From: Clitopilus passeckerianus | Lineage: Eukaryota > Basidiomycota > Agaricomycetes > Agaricales > Entolomataceae | Direction: 5' to 3' | DNA: 64,000 bases | Assembly: GCA_944990035.1 (NCBI GenBank) | Contig: CALYLX010000120.1 | Coordinates: 62,001-126,000 of the forward strand | Shown here: in pieces, positions 10,599-22,280 of the stretch | Layout: the number at the start of each line of letters is the position of its first letter | How positions within the stretch are numbered: the stretch's first letter is position 1 | Made by a program: the position numbers and the translations under genes | The notes under the pieces: generated by a model | What the model saw: the letters and a program-made list of their open reading frames with translations, nothing else | The model's database searches: none | Told to the model about the DNA's origin: nothing

Positions 10599-11588
10599 AT
10601 GGCTGAAATTCGTTGGTTGGAAAATGCGTCGGGTATGTTGCTTGACATTCAATCAATCGATACGATGTCCTCATCTGAATACTGTCGGTGAACAAAGAGG
10701 CTGAACTTGAGCGCATCAATTCTGTTCTACTGGATGCCTTCGGAAAAGGTTAGGTTCTTTAGCATACCACCATCCAGTGGATGAATAACACACTTACTTC
10801 GGGTCAGATGATACCTTTGGACGATTTCTCGTGGACGGGGACATGTCCCTTATGCTGTTAAATAACGCGGCCACCCTTCGAGCGGCATCGGTTGGCGGGA
10901 AAATACAAGTCGCATCTGTAGGACCCCGTGCTGAGGACATAATAGGCGTTGGCGTATGGTTTGGGCCAGGGCAAGAGATAAATTCCACGCAAGTTGTCTC
11001 GCTTGGTATAGAACAGGGGGTTAACACCCTTTTATCACTAGGGAAGAGCAGAGGGCTGCCGGAGGAACCAAATTTCTTGATGAGGCCCCAGAAAACGTCA
11101 GAAAGTGGTGGTTCGAGGAGGTACACGTTGCCCAACCTTACACAATCCTGAGAGTTCACATGAACATCTTATCAGCTCCTGCCAAAGTTGGAAACGCTGG
11201 AGAGAGAGACTGTCGGCCCTGGCTTCAAAAAGGATCAGTGGTACCTTCTGCTCTTCGCATTGCTGTCTGAATATCAGGGCAAAGGCATTGGCAAAGCAAT
11301 GATAAAGTCTGCGGAGGTGGAGGTGCGCATGTCCCGTTTTTTGAGCCAGTGAATGGCCACGGTACAAACCAACTGAGAAATATTATCAGGCGAAGCAGAA
11401 TGGTGTGGCAATGATACTTGAAACGGACACAGAAACTAATGTAGGTCAAGATTTTCTCTTAGCTTTTGATAACTGATATATTCTAGGTCACAATATACAA
11501 ACATCTTGGGTTTGAGGTGAAGGGTGATGTTACAATAAATAGTCGTTTCGGAAGCCGCAAGTTTCATCAACTTGTGAAGAGGACATGA
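10599..11588 (+). CDS. GNAT N-acetyltransferase, array copy 7 with GC-AG intron (214 aa)
   Basis: Exons 10599-10632, 10698-10748, 10808-10988, 11042-11120, 11176-11322, 11390-11440 and 11487-11588 (645 nt, in frame). Exon 1 is the shortest (MAEIRWLENASG). The acetyl-CoA loop YQGKGIGKAMI is canonical. Intron 3 begins GCAAGT at exactly the site where copies 1-6 have GT, and still splices in frame to GGAAGAGCAG. Motif B is VTIYKHLGFEVKGDV. The model has no internal stops, so the GC donor is probably functional rather than a lesion. Confidence 0.84.
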
Positions 11589-11769
11589 AGGTTAAAGAGA
11601 CAGCAGGTTAAAGGATGGATTTGATCCTCGGATTATTGCAGGAAAGACCCATCAAATACGTGCCTAGGCCTTTGCCAACGTGCTAATCTAATCTTGAAGA
11701 TGAGAATATGTTGGACTGAACATGTGAGAACTTTCAGGCCCTCCCTTGAATTTTACGGATTAGGAGGGC

Positions 11770-12776
11770 GACGTCTACGTTTATCCTTTGCCCGGAATCT
11801 ATAAGACCTCTACGATCGAGAACCCAACCGGTAAGGGAAAGCATAAGCGACATTCAAACGGCCTGCTGGGCTGATTCAGAGACCTACATACTGCAGAGGC
11901 CGAACTCAAGCGCCTCAATTATATTCTCCAGGCAGCTTTCAGTGATGGTAAGGTTACGGTTAACCGAACTTACTAGTGACTCAAGCAGTTCGTCTAGATC
12001 CATTCACTGATTACCTCGTTGATGATGATACTGGTCGTTGGTTCGGTTGAACAACGAGTCCTGGCTTAGAGCTGCTGCTGTTGGTGGCAAAATACAGGTT
12101 GCGTCTTATGGTCCTGACGTTGAAGACATCGTTGGAATTGCAGTTTTGTTCCACACAGGGCAAGAATTAAACGGAACATGAGTCCTTCTGAGTCTTTATA
12201 ATACAGAACTCCTAGAACTTGGGTATTACCAAAGCGAGGGGAATCTCAGGAGGATCTATGTTTCTCGACGAAGCACCTGAGAATCTACATAGATGGTGAC
12301 CAGAGCATGTAGGTGCATGTCTATTACAAGACTGTGCTATCATTCATTCAGATGGTTCATCACCAAGCAATGACCGCCTGGAGGGGGAGATACTACGTAC
12401 CGGTTTCAAGAAGCCCGGCTGGTCTCTGCTTCTCTTTGGTGTCGTTCCAGGGCATCATAGAAAAGGGATAGGTAAGGCGATGATGAAAGTTATTGATGGG
12501 ATTGTGGGGTTTTCCACCGCTCCTGCAGGAGGAAAGTTAAAACTCATCTGTCGGATTGCAGGCGAAGGAGAAGGCCTCAATCGTTCTAGAGACTGTGACC
12601 CCTGTGGACTCGAGCGATTGCATTCTTCCATATATTTGTTTTGGCCTGGGGGATCTCAATAATAGACACTCAGCTCATAATTTGTGGGAGAATGGGGTTC
12701 GAGGTGAAGGGCTAAGTGACAATAACGAGTCAATTCGGGAGCTGTCCATTCTATCAGTTATAAAGACCCCATAAGG
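11770..12776 (+). pseudogene. Decayed eighth GNAT copy
   Basis: All seven exons can be aligned to the sisters but the gene is dead. Exon 1 (ending 11830) lacks an ATG and is out of frame. Exon 2 (11897-11947) is intact. Exon 3 has a frame break with TGA at 12048, and its donor is ATGAGT at 12178 instead of GTGAGT. Exon 4 changes a conserved Trp codon to TGA (12297). Exon 5 keeps WSLLLFGVVPGHHRKGIGKAMM, and exon 6 keeps ASIVLETVTPVD. In exon 7 the codon after VKG is TAA (12713). The density of lesions with preserved exon order points to gradual decay at the downstream edge of the array. Confidence 0.9.
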
Positions 12777-13172
12777 TGTACAAGGCTCGGGGGTGTGTAT
12801 ATGGATGTACTAATTATCCCAGCACGATTAGTTCGACGTTGCTTTACCCTAGGAAAGGGTGAAATGAGCGTCGACTCGTTGCAGACAAAATGTGGGCGCC
12901 AGGGCATGCATTGAAACCGCAACCTGTCAAAAACCTGATAGAAAGTGACCCGAGATTTGAATAGATCGATCGCTCTCTATGCCGTTTGTGCGTGTAAATT
13001 CGATTGATTGTGGGCCCTTCACCCACACACTTGAGTCGTCACACCTGAAAAATTAGGCTCACCCTTGCATGAAATGCAGGACAGCCATGCGGGAAATCCC
13101 CTTTAGATAATCGATGGTTACTTGTGAAGGTACGCCATATCCCGCGTAAGAGTAGGTTAGCTAGTACACAAA
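12777..13172. other. Gene-free spacer
   Basis: It separates the 3' end of the acetyltransferase array from the converging PDCD2/TSR4 gene. I see no coding signal, repeat or RNA gene in it. Confidence 0.5.
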
Positions 13173-14836
13173 TTATAGGGCGGATTGGATGAGGACCAAT
13201 TCTTCCCTCCAACATTCCCTTGCCTCTTGCTTCTTCACATCATCAAGACAGCAATCGTTCTCACAGGAGAAAATGAAGCAAGTGCCCCAGTCCATACCCA
13301 CCTCAGCACCGCCTTCTCCTTTCAGTGCACGTTCTACAGCCTTCCTTCTCTCTTCATCGGACTCGCCCACCTTACCCCCGCCAGTGGCTGCGGCACCCTT
13401 ATCACCCGTATCGCCTTTGCGGAGAACGTTAATCAGGTTTGGCATGAGTTGACACTCAAACACTCGTTTTGAGCGACAGACAGGGCAGTGAGTGACTGTC
13501 GTCGGAGTGGGGAAGTAGCTGCGTTTCGGCAAAGGCGGCTGGAAGGCTGCTTTGGTGACATGGGTAACAGCAGGTGTGATGGATGGCGGGGAAGGAAAGA
13601 GGGAGGCGAAGATGGAGTCAGAGGAATAGGGAAGTGGGGTCCCGTTAAGTTCATACCTATTGACACGGTTAGCCGGGTGAAGCTTTTGAAACGTCAAAGG
13701 GGAAAAGACGTACCGCACACACTGCTCTCCTTCAATGCCGACTCGCTTAGTGAACCGTTCGAAGACGTGATCTATATCAAGCGAGTTTTCATATGTCTCG
13801 GAAGCCCAGGCGTTGCCACCTTTTCCTTTTGGATCGTTATCATCATGATCTAGCACTTCCGCACTTGCAGGGACTTTTGGTTTGGACTCGGATGGCAAGT
13901 ACTCCGAGGCAGTAGACAGATAGATAGGTGTGTAAGCAGGTGCTGCCATCCATGGGGATTCTTCCTCCAGAGTCACCGAGGCAAGAGCTCTAAGGAGCTC
14001 TTCATCTTCTTCTGAGGATTCAGAAGCATCCTCATCGTCGCTTTCAGTATCTTTATCGGCAATAACAAGCGTTTTGCTGCTATTTTCTGCTTTGGGCGCT
14101 GTCGTGGACTGTTCCGCTTGACCTCCAAACACCTGATTCCCGAAACCGCCAAAAGTGCCAGATGCCGCCGTTGATTTCATCTGTTTCAGCGAATGTCAGC
14201 AGATCGGGACTACTCCACTAACGTCTGACGCTCACCGAGAAAGGATTAACCTTCACTGCGGCCTTGGCCTTCTGCTCAGCTTCCTCTTTGGCAGCCGCAG
14301 CTCGGGCCTTGGCTTCCTCCGCCTCCCGCTTTTTGGCTAGCTTCTTCTCTAATTTTGCTGCATACTTGTCATTGCGCCTCAAACCTCTCCAGGCTCGGAT
14401 ACTAGGCGAGCATGATGTGATGAGGAAGCTGGTGACAACCTGCCGGGGCGCACATACCTGCCAGGTTTACCTTGACATGAGGGTTTTGAACAGCCCCACA
14501 CGTAAAGACTCCGATCCATGGGGCTGTCCTCGAACGGACACCACATTTGAACGAGCAGCTCGGCAGGGTTCGAACACAATTTGCATTGGGAAGAGGTAAA
14601 CGATGGTTCTCGAGAAGGAAGGAATGCCTTGTAGCAAAGAATAGATAAGCATCGATGTTAAGAGTATCGTAATACACGAGTCGTACAGGGCGTCCGCCGA
14701 TACGAGAGACAGCAGCATCCGATAGATCTGAGGCGGTGTCTATAGCACCGTCTGGGACACCCAACAAGACAGATGTTTCTATTTCCGACAGGTTTTCATC
14801 GTCTGAATCCGACCAGTCTTCTTCGCGTGAAGGCAT
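13173..14836 (-). CDS. TSR4: PDCD2/TSR4-family ribosome-assembly chaperone (478 aa)
   Basis: Exons on the minus strand: 14836-14687, 14627-14458, 14401-14236, 14180-13714 and 13656-13173 (1437 nt, in frame). The N-terminus VLLGVPDGAI...SRIGGRPAFLP followed by a CxxC/WC/GC/C metal-binding cluster (about residues 67-105) is diagnostic of the Tsr4/PDCD2 N-terminal domain. Exon 3 is a charged Ala/Lys/Glu helix. An acidic Ser/Asp/Glu region lies near residue 210. The C-terminal PDCD2_C domain has HCPVCRSKRVFECQLMPNL and a final GTCFIFSCENDC. The family dedicates itself to uS5/Rps2 during 40S ribosome assembly in yeast. The N-terminus could extend through an upstream exon; the ATG at 14836 is the simplest start. 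Confidence 0.9.
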
Positions 14837-15289
14837 CACAGCAGCAATCGGTTCCTACAAAGATGTAAAGTCAGCTGCAATTCGTTGATATTGAGTGATT
14901 GTGTATGAATCAGAAAAGCATGAATGGTATAATTTGAAAGACTCGTCATATTCAGCAGAAACCAGAGAAACTCTGGCCTCCACAAGGTCAGACTCGTCAT
15001 CTAAAGAGCTCATCAGAATGCCAAAACTGAAAAGGATACATACCTTCGGAGTGGTTTAAGTTCAAACGCGTCGCAATTTTTTCATGAAGATCATAGATCA
15101 AGATTTAGCCAAATAAGAGTAAACTTTGGGCAGGCTCGCCAAATTCGGAAGGTTCAAGCTCAAGACAGCGATGGCCCTGGACGGCAACACCTAACGGAGC
15201 TCTGGCTGCCCGACCTTCCAATATCCCTCGTATTCTTTCTCTCTCTCACCACCATCTCCTGTTAACAGATACCCCGCCTTATCGGCAGA
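14837..15289. promoter_or_regulatory. Bidirectional promoter region
   Basis: Spacer between TSR4 (-) and the Zn2Cys6 gene (+). A pyrimidine-rich tract (TTCTTTCTCTCTCTC, about 15232-15246) sits about 45-60 nt before the ATG at 15290, a common arrangement at fungal transcription starts. No TATA box is clear. Confidence 0.4.
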
Positions 15290-18200
15290 ATGTCCTCGCT
15301 GCAAAGCCAGGAGTCCTCTCAGTTAGTTGCAAGGACAAAGAGGAGGAGCACTGCTCTATCGTGCGCTGAATGTAGAAGGTATGCAGCGGAATATACATTT
15401 GCAGGGGTTTACAGACGCTCATCAGGAACACAATTACAGGTTGAAGCTCAAGTTAGTCCGATCGAAATCTAAGCCTGGTAGTTAATTGCTGACTCCGGCT
15501 TTCTAGGTGCAGCCGCGAATTTCCTTGCAGGTGAGGACATGCGCCGCTTGAAGGGCAAGAATGCTAAAACGGGAATTTCGTAGCAATTGTGTTAAGAAAG
15601 GTTGCAGTCAGATATGTCCTGACGGTAGGTGGTGTCGGCCTTCTTCACTATGACCTGGTATATTCATCGCTGGGCTAGGATCCTTGACAACTGGCAAGGG
15701 CAACAGGTAGCTCTTCTGTTTCCACACCACAGAAACTTCCGCTTACGCTTCTCTGACAAGATTCGTCCTCGCGAATACTGAGGTCCTCCATGAGAAAATC
15801 AACGAACTGGCCAACAGAGTTCGAGCCCTGGAGGATGCCCTTACTGAATCGCATAGGATGCATTCTACTTACACGCATCCTTTGCTCACTGAGGAGCTCA
15901 TGCAGATAAAGAGGCCTCTGGAACGAGAAAGATTCGATGGTCCCACCGTCAAAGAAGAAAAGACAGAGCCTTCCGATGCTATCGAATCAATAGGATCTCT
16001 GTCAGTGTTCTACTCAATTTCGTCCTACTTTCCTTCTGACTCTCCTTACCAGCTCAATATCCAACGGAGGACGTTCGACATTCTTTGGAGCAGGAGCCAA
16101 CTCATGGGTAAGCAGGTTGGCTCTATCATCCTGCCAAGCTGACTCATCTGCTGCAGTATCTCTTACAAGTACAAGTGCGTATCTCACCAATCACCTTTCG
16201 TCTTGGTGCCAGGATCTTACGTCGTGCCTAGAATGAAGAAGGCTCCGGAGAAGAGAACGAAGAACGGGAGCACCAGTCACCGGTCCCCTTAGACCCGTCA
16301 TCTCTGAGTGCAGCATTCCCATTCGCCCCACCGGTGAATAAAGTGGCAGACGACGACATTCGGGCATCATTGGTTGGAAGGCTTCCTCAAACCGCACAAG
16401 CCACAAAGATATGTGATCTATACTTTCGGCATGCGGCATGGATGTGCGTGAGGATTTTCATTGGCGTCTACTGTTTATCCACCACGTTACTGATCACATT
16501 GGTACTTCTTCTCGTCCCGTTATATCCATCCCAACGGAAACAGGTATACCCCGATACCAGAACAGGACTTTTGGGATAGCGTCTTCAGGCCGATCTATGA
16601 AAACGACGGAGCCTACCAAGAGAAGACTGGCTCGCATAATCTGTCAATCTTGTATATGGCCCTAGCCCTTGGGACCCTCCTGGACTTGGAAAAACGGGCG
16701 CATAATGCTGAGTCGATGGCCTACTTCGAGTTGGCTAGGGCTGCTCTATGTCTGGATTCCTTGATGGACGAACAGAGCATTCCTGGGATTCAGGCTTTGG
16801 TGAGTTACTTGTTCTGGGGCCTGTATTAGGTTTGGTTCTCATGGCATCGGTAGATCATGATGTGCCACTTCATGTTCTTGTCTGACATGGGCGGTCCTCG
16901 ATGGGTGGTAATGGGGATGGTTGTAAAATTGGCACAGAGTGTAAGTTGCTGCGGGCTCCTGTCTTTTCCTTTCGTAATTTGTTAAACCACGATTGCAGCT
17001 CGGACTACGTATGCATCCAAGGTATCCACATTGAGGGCCATACTGACATTGTTCTTAGATCGGGACAGCGGGAAGTGGAATTTGGACCACGCAGAAACAC
17101 AGAAACGGAGGCAGTTGTTTTATGAATTATTGACCTACGATTCGTGGCAGGTATATCACTTTTCCCTTCCGCGAAAATTTTGAATGGTACTAATCTTGTC
17201 CTGTCTTCTTCCTCCCAGAGTCTCACGTTTGGGCGCCCTCCGTCACTCTCGATGTCGCATGTTGACACTAAACTTCCTGACGACCCTGTGAAGAACGAAA
17301 ACGGGGAGATCGAGATGAGCTGTACGTTTGCAAGCTGTCGCGATTGTCGGTACGGCGAAATTCACAATCTTCACAGTTGCTACCTGGAAACACCGTTTCG
17401 CATCTCAATGTCTGAATGTTGTTCATGACCAAGCATTCGGAGCACGGCCACCCAATTACAACCTTATCCAAGAGCTGGATCGCAAGGTGCGAACGTGGTA
17501 TGTCCCACCAAGTTTGCAAGTACCTGGATTCGGAGGAGCGAAGCATGGGTCGGATATTGAGCCGCCTAGTGTTCAGCTGACGATGCAGAGGTATATTGCG
17601 TACGCCATCAGAGAAATCAGTAAGACTTTCTCTGACCTATTCGCCTACGCTATGCATTGACAGGATGGATGACAATAGCCCTGTTCTATATGCATCGAGG
17701 CTACTTTGCACAAGCAATGGAATCGAATCCTGATGACCCCATGGGTAGCAAATATTCCGCCTCGGTCCTGGCGGCGTATAACAGCGCGACCTCCTTCGTC
17801 GGTTTGATCAACACTCTGTTCCAGTACCATCCAGACCTGACAGAGAGGATGTGGTTCTTGTTCACCCATGTCTTCTCCTGTGCGGTATGTCTGCATCTCT
17901 TTGCAATAGTTCTGATACCGACTATATCCCGTTTCGCTGTAGATTGTTCTGGGTTCAATTGCTGTTAAGACCCGAATGCAACTGGCTCGATCTGCCTTGA
18001 CCTCCCTTGAGGGTGCCTATAATCTATTTTCACGGGTGACAGATGTTTCACGCAAAAATAAGGTCTTGGTATGTGTTTATATTGTTTTTCACAGTTTTCA
18101 ATGGCTGATGGTTTACGATTATCATAGCCTGTGCTGCAAAGGCTCAGAGAACGTGCGATAGTTGCGTTTGCTACCGCCGGTCCAGCTGGAGATTCAAGCT

Positions 18201-18748
18201 ACTTCACTCCCCCTACTCCCGGCATAAAAACCGAACCCGACGAGTTTTCTGGCCTCAACGGCATGAAGCGGCTTGTTTCGAGGAGGTCTCCATCCTCGCC
18301 GTCCTATACCGGCTCCAGCCCACTCTCTCAACCTGCATCTCCCCCATTGCAAACAATTAGCCAGGAGAGCAGCATTCGGTTTACAGAGCCGCCATCCCCT
18401 AATAATCACCTAAATGGCCATACTTGGCAACAGCAGTCACAGTACAACCATGGACCGCTGCCCCCATCCCCCAACTACTCCCAACATCAAGGACAAACTG
18501 GTTTCCAGTTGCACCAGCATCAAGAACAGCTCCAGACCCACCAACACGTTGAGATGGGTACTATGGGTTATGCCCACCAGATACAGCTCGAGCCGGTTCA
18601 GGACTACTATGGATATCAGAACGGGCAGCAGCCAGGGTACAACATGCAAATCATACCTCCGATGACCCCTGAAATTGCTTCACCACATCAACAGCAGCAT
18701 TATCTACCAGTGGATTCCTGGCAGAATTTCATTTCGCAGTACAAGTAA
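15290..18748 (+). CDS. Zn2Cys6 transcription factor with fungal_trans domain, paralog A (823 aa)
   Basis: Eighteen exons: 15290-15378, 15440-15451, 15507-15530, 15584-15624, 15679-15706, 15761-16000, 16053-16107, 16157-16168, 16232-16443, 16544-16799, 16854-16940, 16999-17008, 17059-17150, 17219-17321, 17377-17619, 17664-17884, 17943-18068 and 18128-18748 (2472 nt, in frame). The binuclear zinc cluster CAECRRLKLKCSREFPCSNC...C...C is assembled from exons 1-4, followed by a SLTTGKGNRF linker and a leucine-rich dimerisation helix. The middle-homology region includes FRHAAWMYTPIPEQDFWDSV, MALALGTLLDL and LGLHRDSGKW. The C-terminus is rich in Pro, Ser, Gln and His, probably activating. Exons 2 and 8 are 12 nt and exon 12 is 10 nt. 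The target genes are unknown. Its closest relative in the window is paralog B at 31772-35171. Confidence 0.88.
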
Positions 18749-19074
18749 ATATGACTAGACCTTCAAAGTTCCTCAGTTTTGTTGTACTTTGTGTCGTTCC
18801 CAGCCTCGGATTTTTATGCTTCTCTTCCCATACTCTCGACTAGACTGTTATTCTGCTATATTATGGTTCCATATGTATAGTTTTCCTGCATGTACTCGGC
18901 AGCTATCTGCACTGTAATACAAGCTGTAATAATCACAATATTCGCTGTAACCCCGAATGGCATCAATTTCCGCAACGTCAAACAGCCGCTTGAGACTGTT
19001 GGCTTGTCATTCGTATTCGTTCGTTCGGTATTCCTCGCACTTCCTTGATTGTTTGTCGCGGACGGTAGCATATT
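18749..19074. other. Intergenic spacer
   Basis: It lies between the stop of the Zn2Cys6 gene and the start of the zinc transporter, both on the plus strand. It must hold the terminator of the first and the promoter of the second. No clear motif was recognised. Confidence 0.4.
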
Positions 19075-22000
19075 ATGCCGGTCCCAGATGCTCGGACCCG
19101 GTCAAAGATTAGCTTGAACTCGGCAAAGGTGTTGTCAACGTCGTACGTGTCCACGACCAGCGATTAAACGTTTCCTACCTTGAGTTGCTAACAGAGATTT
19201 ATGCAGGATACCTGGCCGGTACATCCCCAGCATCTTACTCTCCAATACTCTTTTTGTATTCTCTCTCTATGCCGCCAAGGAATATCTGCTCGATCTCCAT
19301 GTTGGAGTATTTTGGGTGGTGATGCGAGTGCTGGCTTGTGGTGGACTTGGTGTGCTGGTTTGGGAGGGCTTTACAGGTCAAATGGCGAAGCGGAGGACAG
19401 TTTCAATAGAGGTGTGTCTGTTCAAGATTAGGAGCATTGGGGACATGGGCTAACCTATCTCTACAGTGGTCAGTGCTTGGAATGTCGTCCCTGTTGGTAT
19501 TCATCCAGCAAGGAGCTCTGTTCACGGCGCTTTATCGCCTGTCAAGCCCAAGGTGCCTCTCTATCTTGTTGCCCGCTCTGCTCATCACTGAAGTCAACCT
19601 ATGTAGAGTGATAATGTTCACACATTTTTCAAGTCTTTGGATGTCAAACATGCTGAGTCTGTCCTCGGTATGCCGGCGCCCCTCTGCTACGATAGTCTTG
19701 TTCTTACCCCGTGTTTCTCCAGGCAAGAAAGACCATTTATATCACACTTGCAATCCTCATTGCGCTCCTGGCCGATACCGGCCTATTGGCACCTGGGTCA
19801 TGGCCAACCGTCGTCGGTTATGCCGCCTTGGCACTCTATGCCTTGACCTCTAGTGCACTCGATCACACGATTGGAATCCTATCACCTTCATTAGGCTCGA
19901 CCTTCACTATTGCAGCGTCAACGCTTGGCGCCTCTGCATTCGCGCTTCCATTCTATATTTTTAGAACATTTATTGTAAGCTCAGTTCCTTGCGAGTATTC
20001 GACGTCAATCTGACCACTATCCCAGCTCGGATTCCCCATTTCACCAGACATCCCACTTAGTGCCCTTGGTGTTCTACCGATTCTGGCATATTCAGCCCTC
20101 TTCTTCACTCCAATTACGGCTCGCAATTTAGCACACCTGTCATTCACCCCACACCATTTTGGCCTGTCGTACCCCGTTGTAGGATTTTTCTGTGCAATTC
20201 TCAGCTTTCTGGCATTTTCACAGTCGCCAGGATGGAGTGATTTGGTGGTCGGCGGACTCTTGTACTTCGGTAACTTCGATCAGCCCTCCTTTATGGTCGA
20301 TTGCCTCTAATTATTCGATTCGCTACAGGCATGTACCCGGATAACCGAGACGCTTTCAATGGGCCCCCGCGTACCCCAACGGCACGCCTGATGAAGGTCT
20401 ACCTCAAGACTATCCTCTCTAATCCTGAGTCGAGGAAGATTTTCTACTTTTTGTGCTTGAACATGATCTACATGGCGGTCCAAATGCTGTATGGTGTCTG
20501 GACGAACAGCTTAGGTCTCATTTCGGATGGTTCGTACTTCTATATCCTATCACTGAGAGCCTAAAAACTGACTGCTAGTCGTTGTAGCCATTCATATGGC
20601 TTTCGATTGTATGGCCATTGGTGTCGGCTTGTTCGCCTCTGTGATGGCTACTTGGGAACCAAATGAGAGGTTCACTTATGGGTAGGCTTTGCACAGTCGT
20701 CAGATCTAGAATATCCTTGCTGACCCCTTTGCTAGATACGGTCGCATTGAGACCCTGTCAGGATTCGCAAATGGCATATTTCTCATTCTCATTTCAATAT
20801 TCATTGTGTTTGAAGCTATTCAGAGACTGTGGGTACTTTTCTTCATGGCACGAAAAGTCAGAACTCAGATTTTCTTTGCAGTCTGGATCCTCCAGAGATG
20901 AACACCAACCAGTTGCTGTTCGTGTCCAGCCTTGGGCTTGCTGTCAACCTTTTCGGCATGTTTGCGATGGGAGGGCATCATCACCATGTAGGATTTTTTG
21001 ATTTTTTGAATGCCAAAGGGTTTGCTGACCCGTTTTGCAGGGCGGACATTCGCATTCGCATGGTCACTCCCATTCTGTGGCAGATAGCAGTCATGGACAT
21101 GGTCACGATCACGGTCATAACCATAGCCATACTCCTGCCCCCAAGCAATCACACTCTCACTCCAATGAATCTCATTCTCACGCACACTCTCACTCCCATT
21201 CTCATTCACCTCCTCCACCTACTCCTCCCGCTGTGAATGGTCATTCTCATTCTCATTCGCACTCGCACTCGCAGTCACCGGAACCCGAGCCCCCTGGCCA
21301 TTCCCATTCCCACTCTCATACTCATGAAGACCATGGTCACGATCACGGACACCTACGTTCCCACTCAGTGTCACACTCTCACTCACATTCGAATCCACAT
21401 CCTGAAGCCACGGCTCATACTTCGGGAACAGGCACCTTCGGAAATCAACCTCCCACTCGTCGCCATTCCCGAGGGCCATCTCTGTCTATCCATACCCCTA
21501 CTGATGATGGACTAGATATGCCGCCTATACCAACAAGCAAGCTAACCCACCTCCATGCTACCGAGGTTCAAACTCCTATCACTCCTAACTATCAGTTTGG
21601 CCACGATGAGCACTTGAACACCCATCACAATGCCGGACATTCCCACTCATCAGGGGGCCATGAGGGTCATAGTCATAACATGAGAGGTGTTTTCTTGCAT
21701 GTCATGGCTGTAAGTCAACACTATTCCAGACCAGACCCCAGATCTGACTCTCACTCCATTATATAGGACACTTTAGGCTCCGTTGGGGTTATTATTTCGA
21801 CACTGCTCATTCAGTTCTATGGCTGGACAGGATTCGACCCCATCGCCTCGCTATTCATTGCTATCATGATTGCTGCCAGTGTTATCCCATTGGTCATGGA
21901 CACTGGAAGAATCCTTGCTTTAGATCTTGCTGAGCGAGACTCACCGATCGAACAAGCACTCAACGAGGTCTGTCCTGACGTCCAGGCTGCTTACGAATGT

Positions 22001-22280
22001 CACTAAACCCCGCTTTTAGCTTTCGTCTATACCAGGACTTGCATCCTACAGTTCGCCGAGATTCTGGCCTAAAGATTCAAGTACAATCATCGGATCGATA
22101 CATATACAAGTCGCCCCTTCAGGTTCCTCTTTTGATCCTGGCGGACCCCATTCAAGCACATACGCCACGTATTCCAAGCTGGATCGTGTCGTGGAAAAGG
22201 TGGACACGTTGTTGAAGGCGAAGATACCTGGGCTTGAAGAGCTGACGATACAAGTCAATAGGGCCGAGCATCATAGGTAA
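19075..22280 (+). CDS. CDF zinc transporter, Msc2/ZnT5-like, with large His-rich loop (846 aa)
   Basis: Thirteen exons: 19075-19142, 19207-19411, 19467-19552, 19607-19667, 19723-19974, 20026-20269, 20329-20529, 20588-20681, 20736-20828, 20882-20987, 21041-21709, 21767-21967 and 22020-22280 (2541 nt, in frame). The N-terminal third is a long set of hydrophobic helices, as in Msc2 and ZnT5. The cation diffusion facilitator core has both metal-site motifs: SDAIHMAFDC (about residue 375) and HVMADTLGSVGV (about residue 691). Between them exon 11 (223 codons) encodes a loop saturated with HSHSH and GHDHGH repeats. A short cytosolic domain ends the protein. The family moves Zn2+ into the ER or secretory pathway by proton antiport. 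Two donors (GTTCGT, GTCTGT) are weak but required by frame. The exact N-terminus is the least certain part. Confidence 0.88.

Noticed and set aside
3011..12776. Reading the GNAT array as a secondary-metabolite cluster
   Set aside because: No backbone synthase, P450 or cluster regulator lies adjacent. The nearest neighbours are a lipase and a ribosome-assembly factor.
13185..13853. Several 77-121 codon frames on the plus strand
   Set aside because: They are antisense shadows of the TSR4 exons, whose frame is well supported by the PDCD2 motifs.
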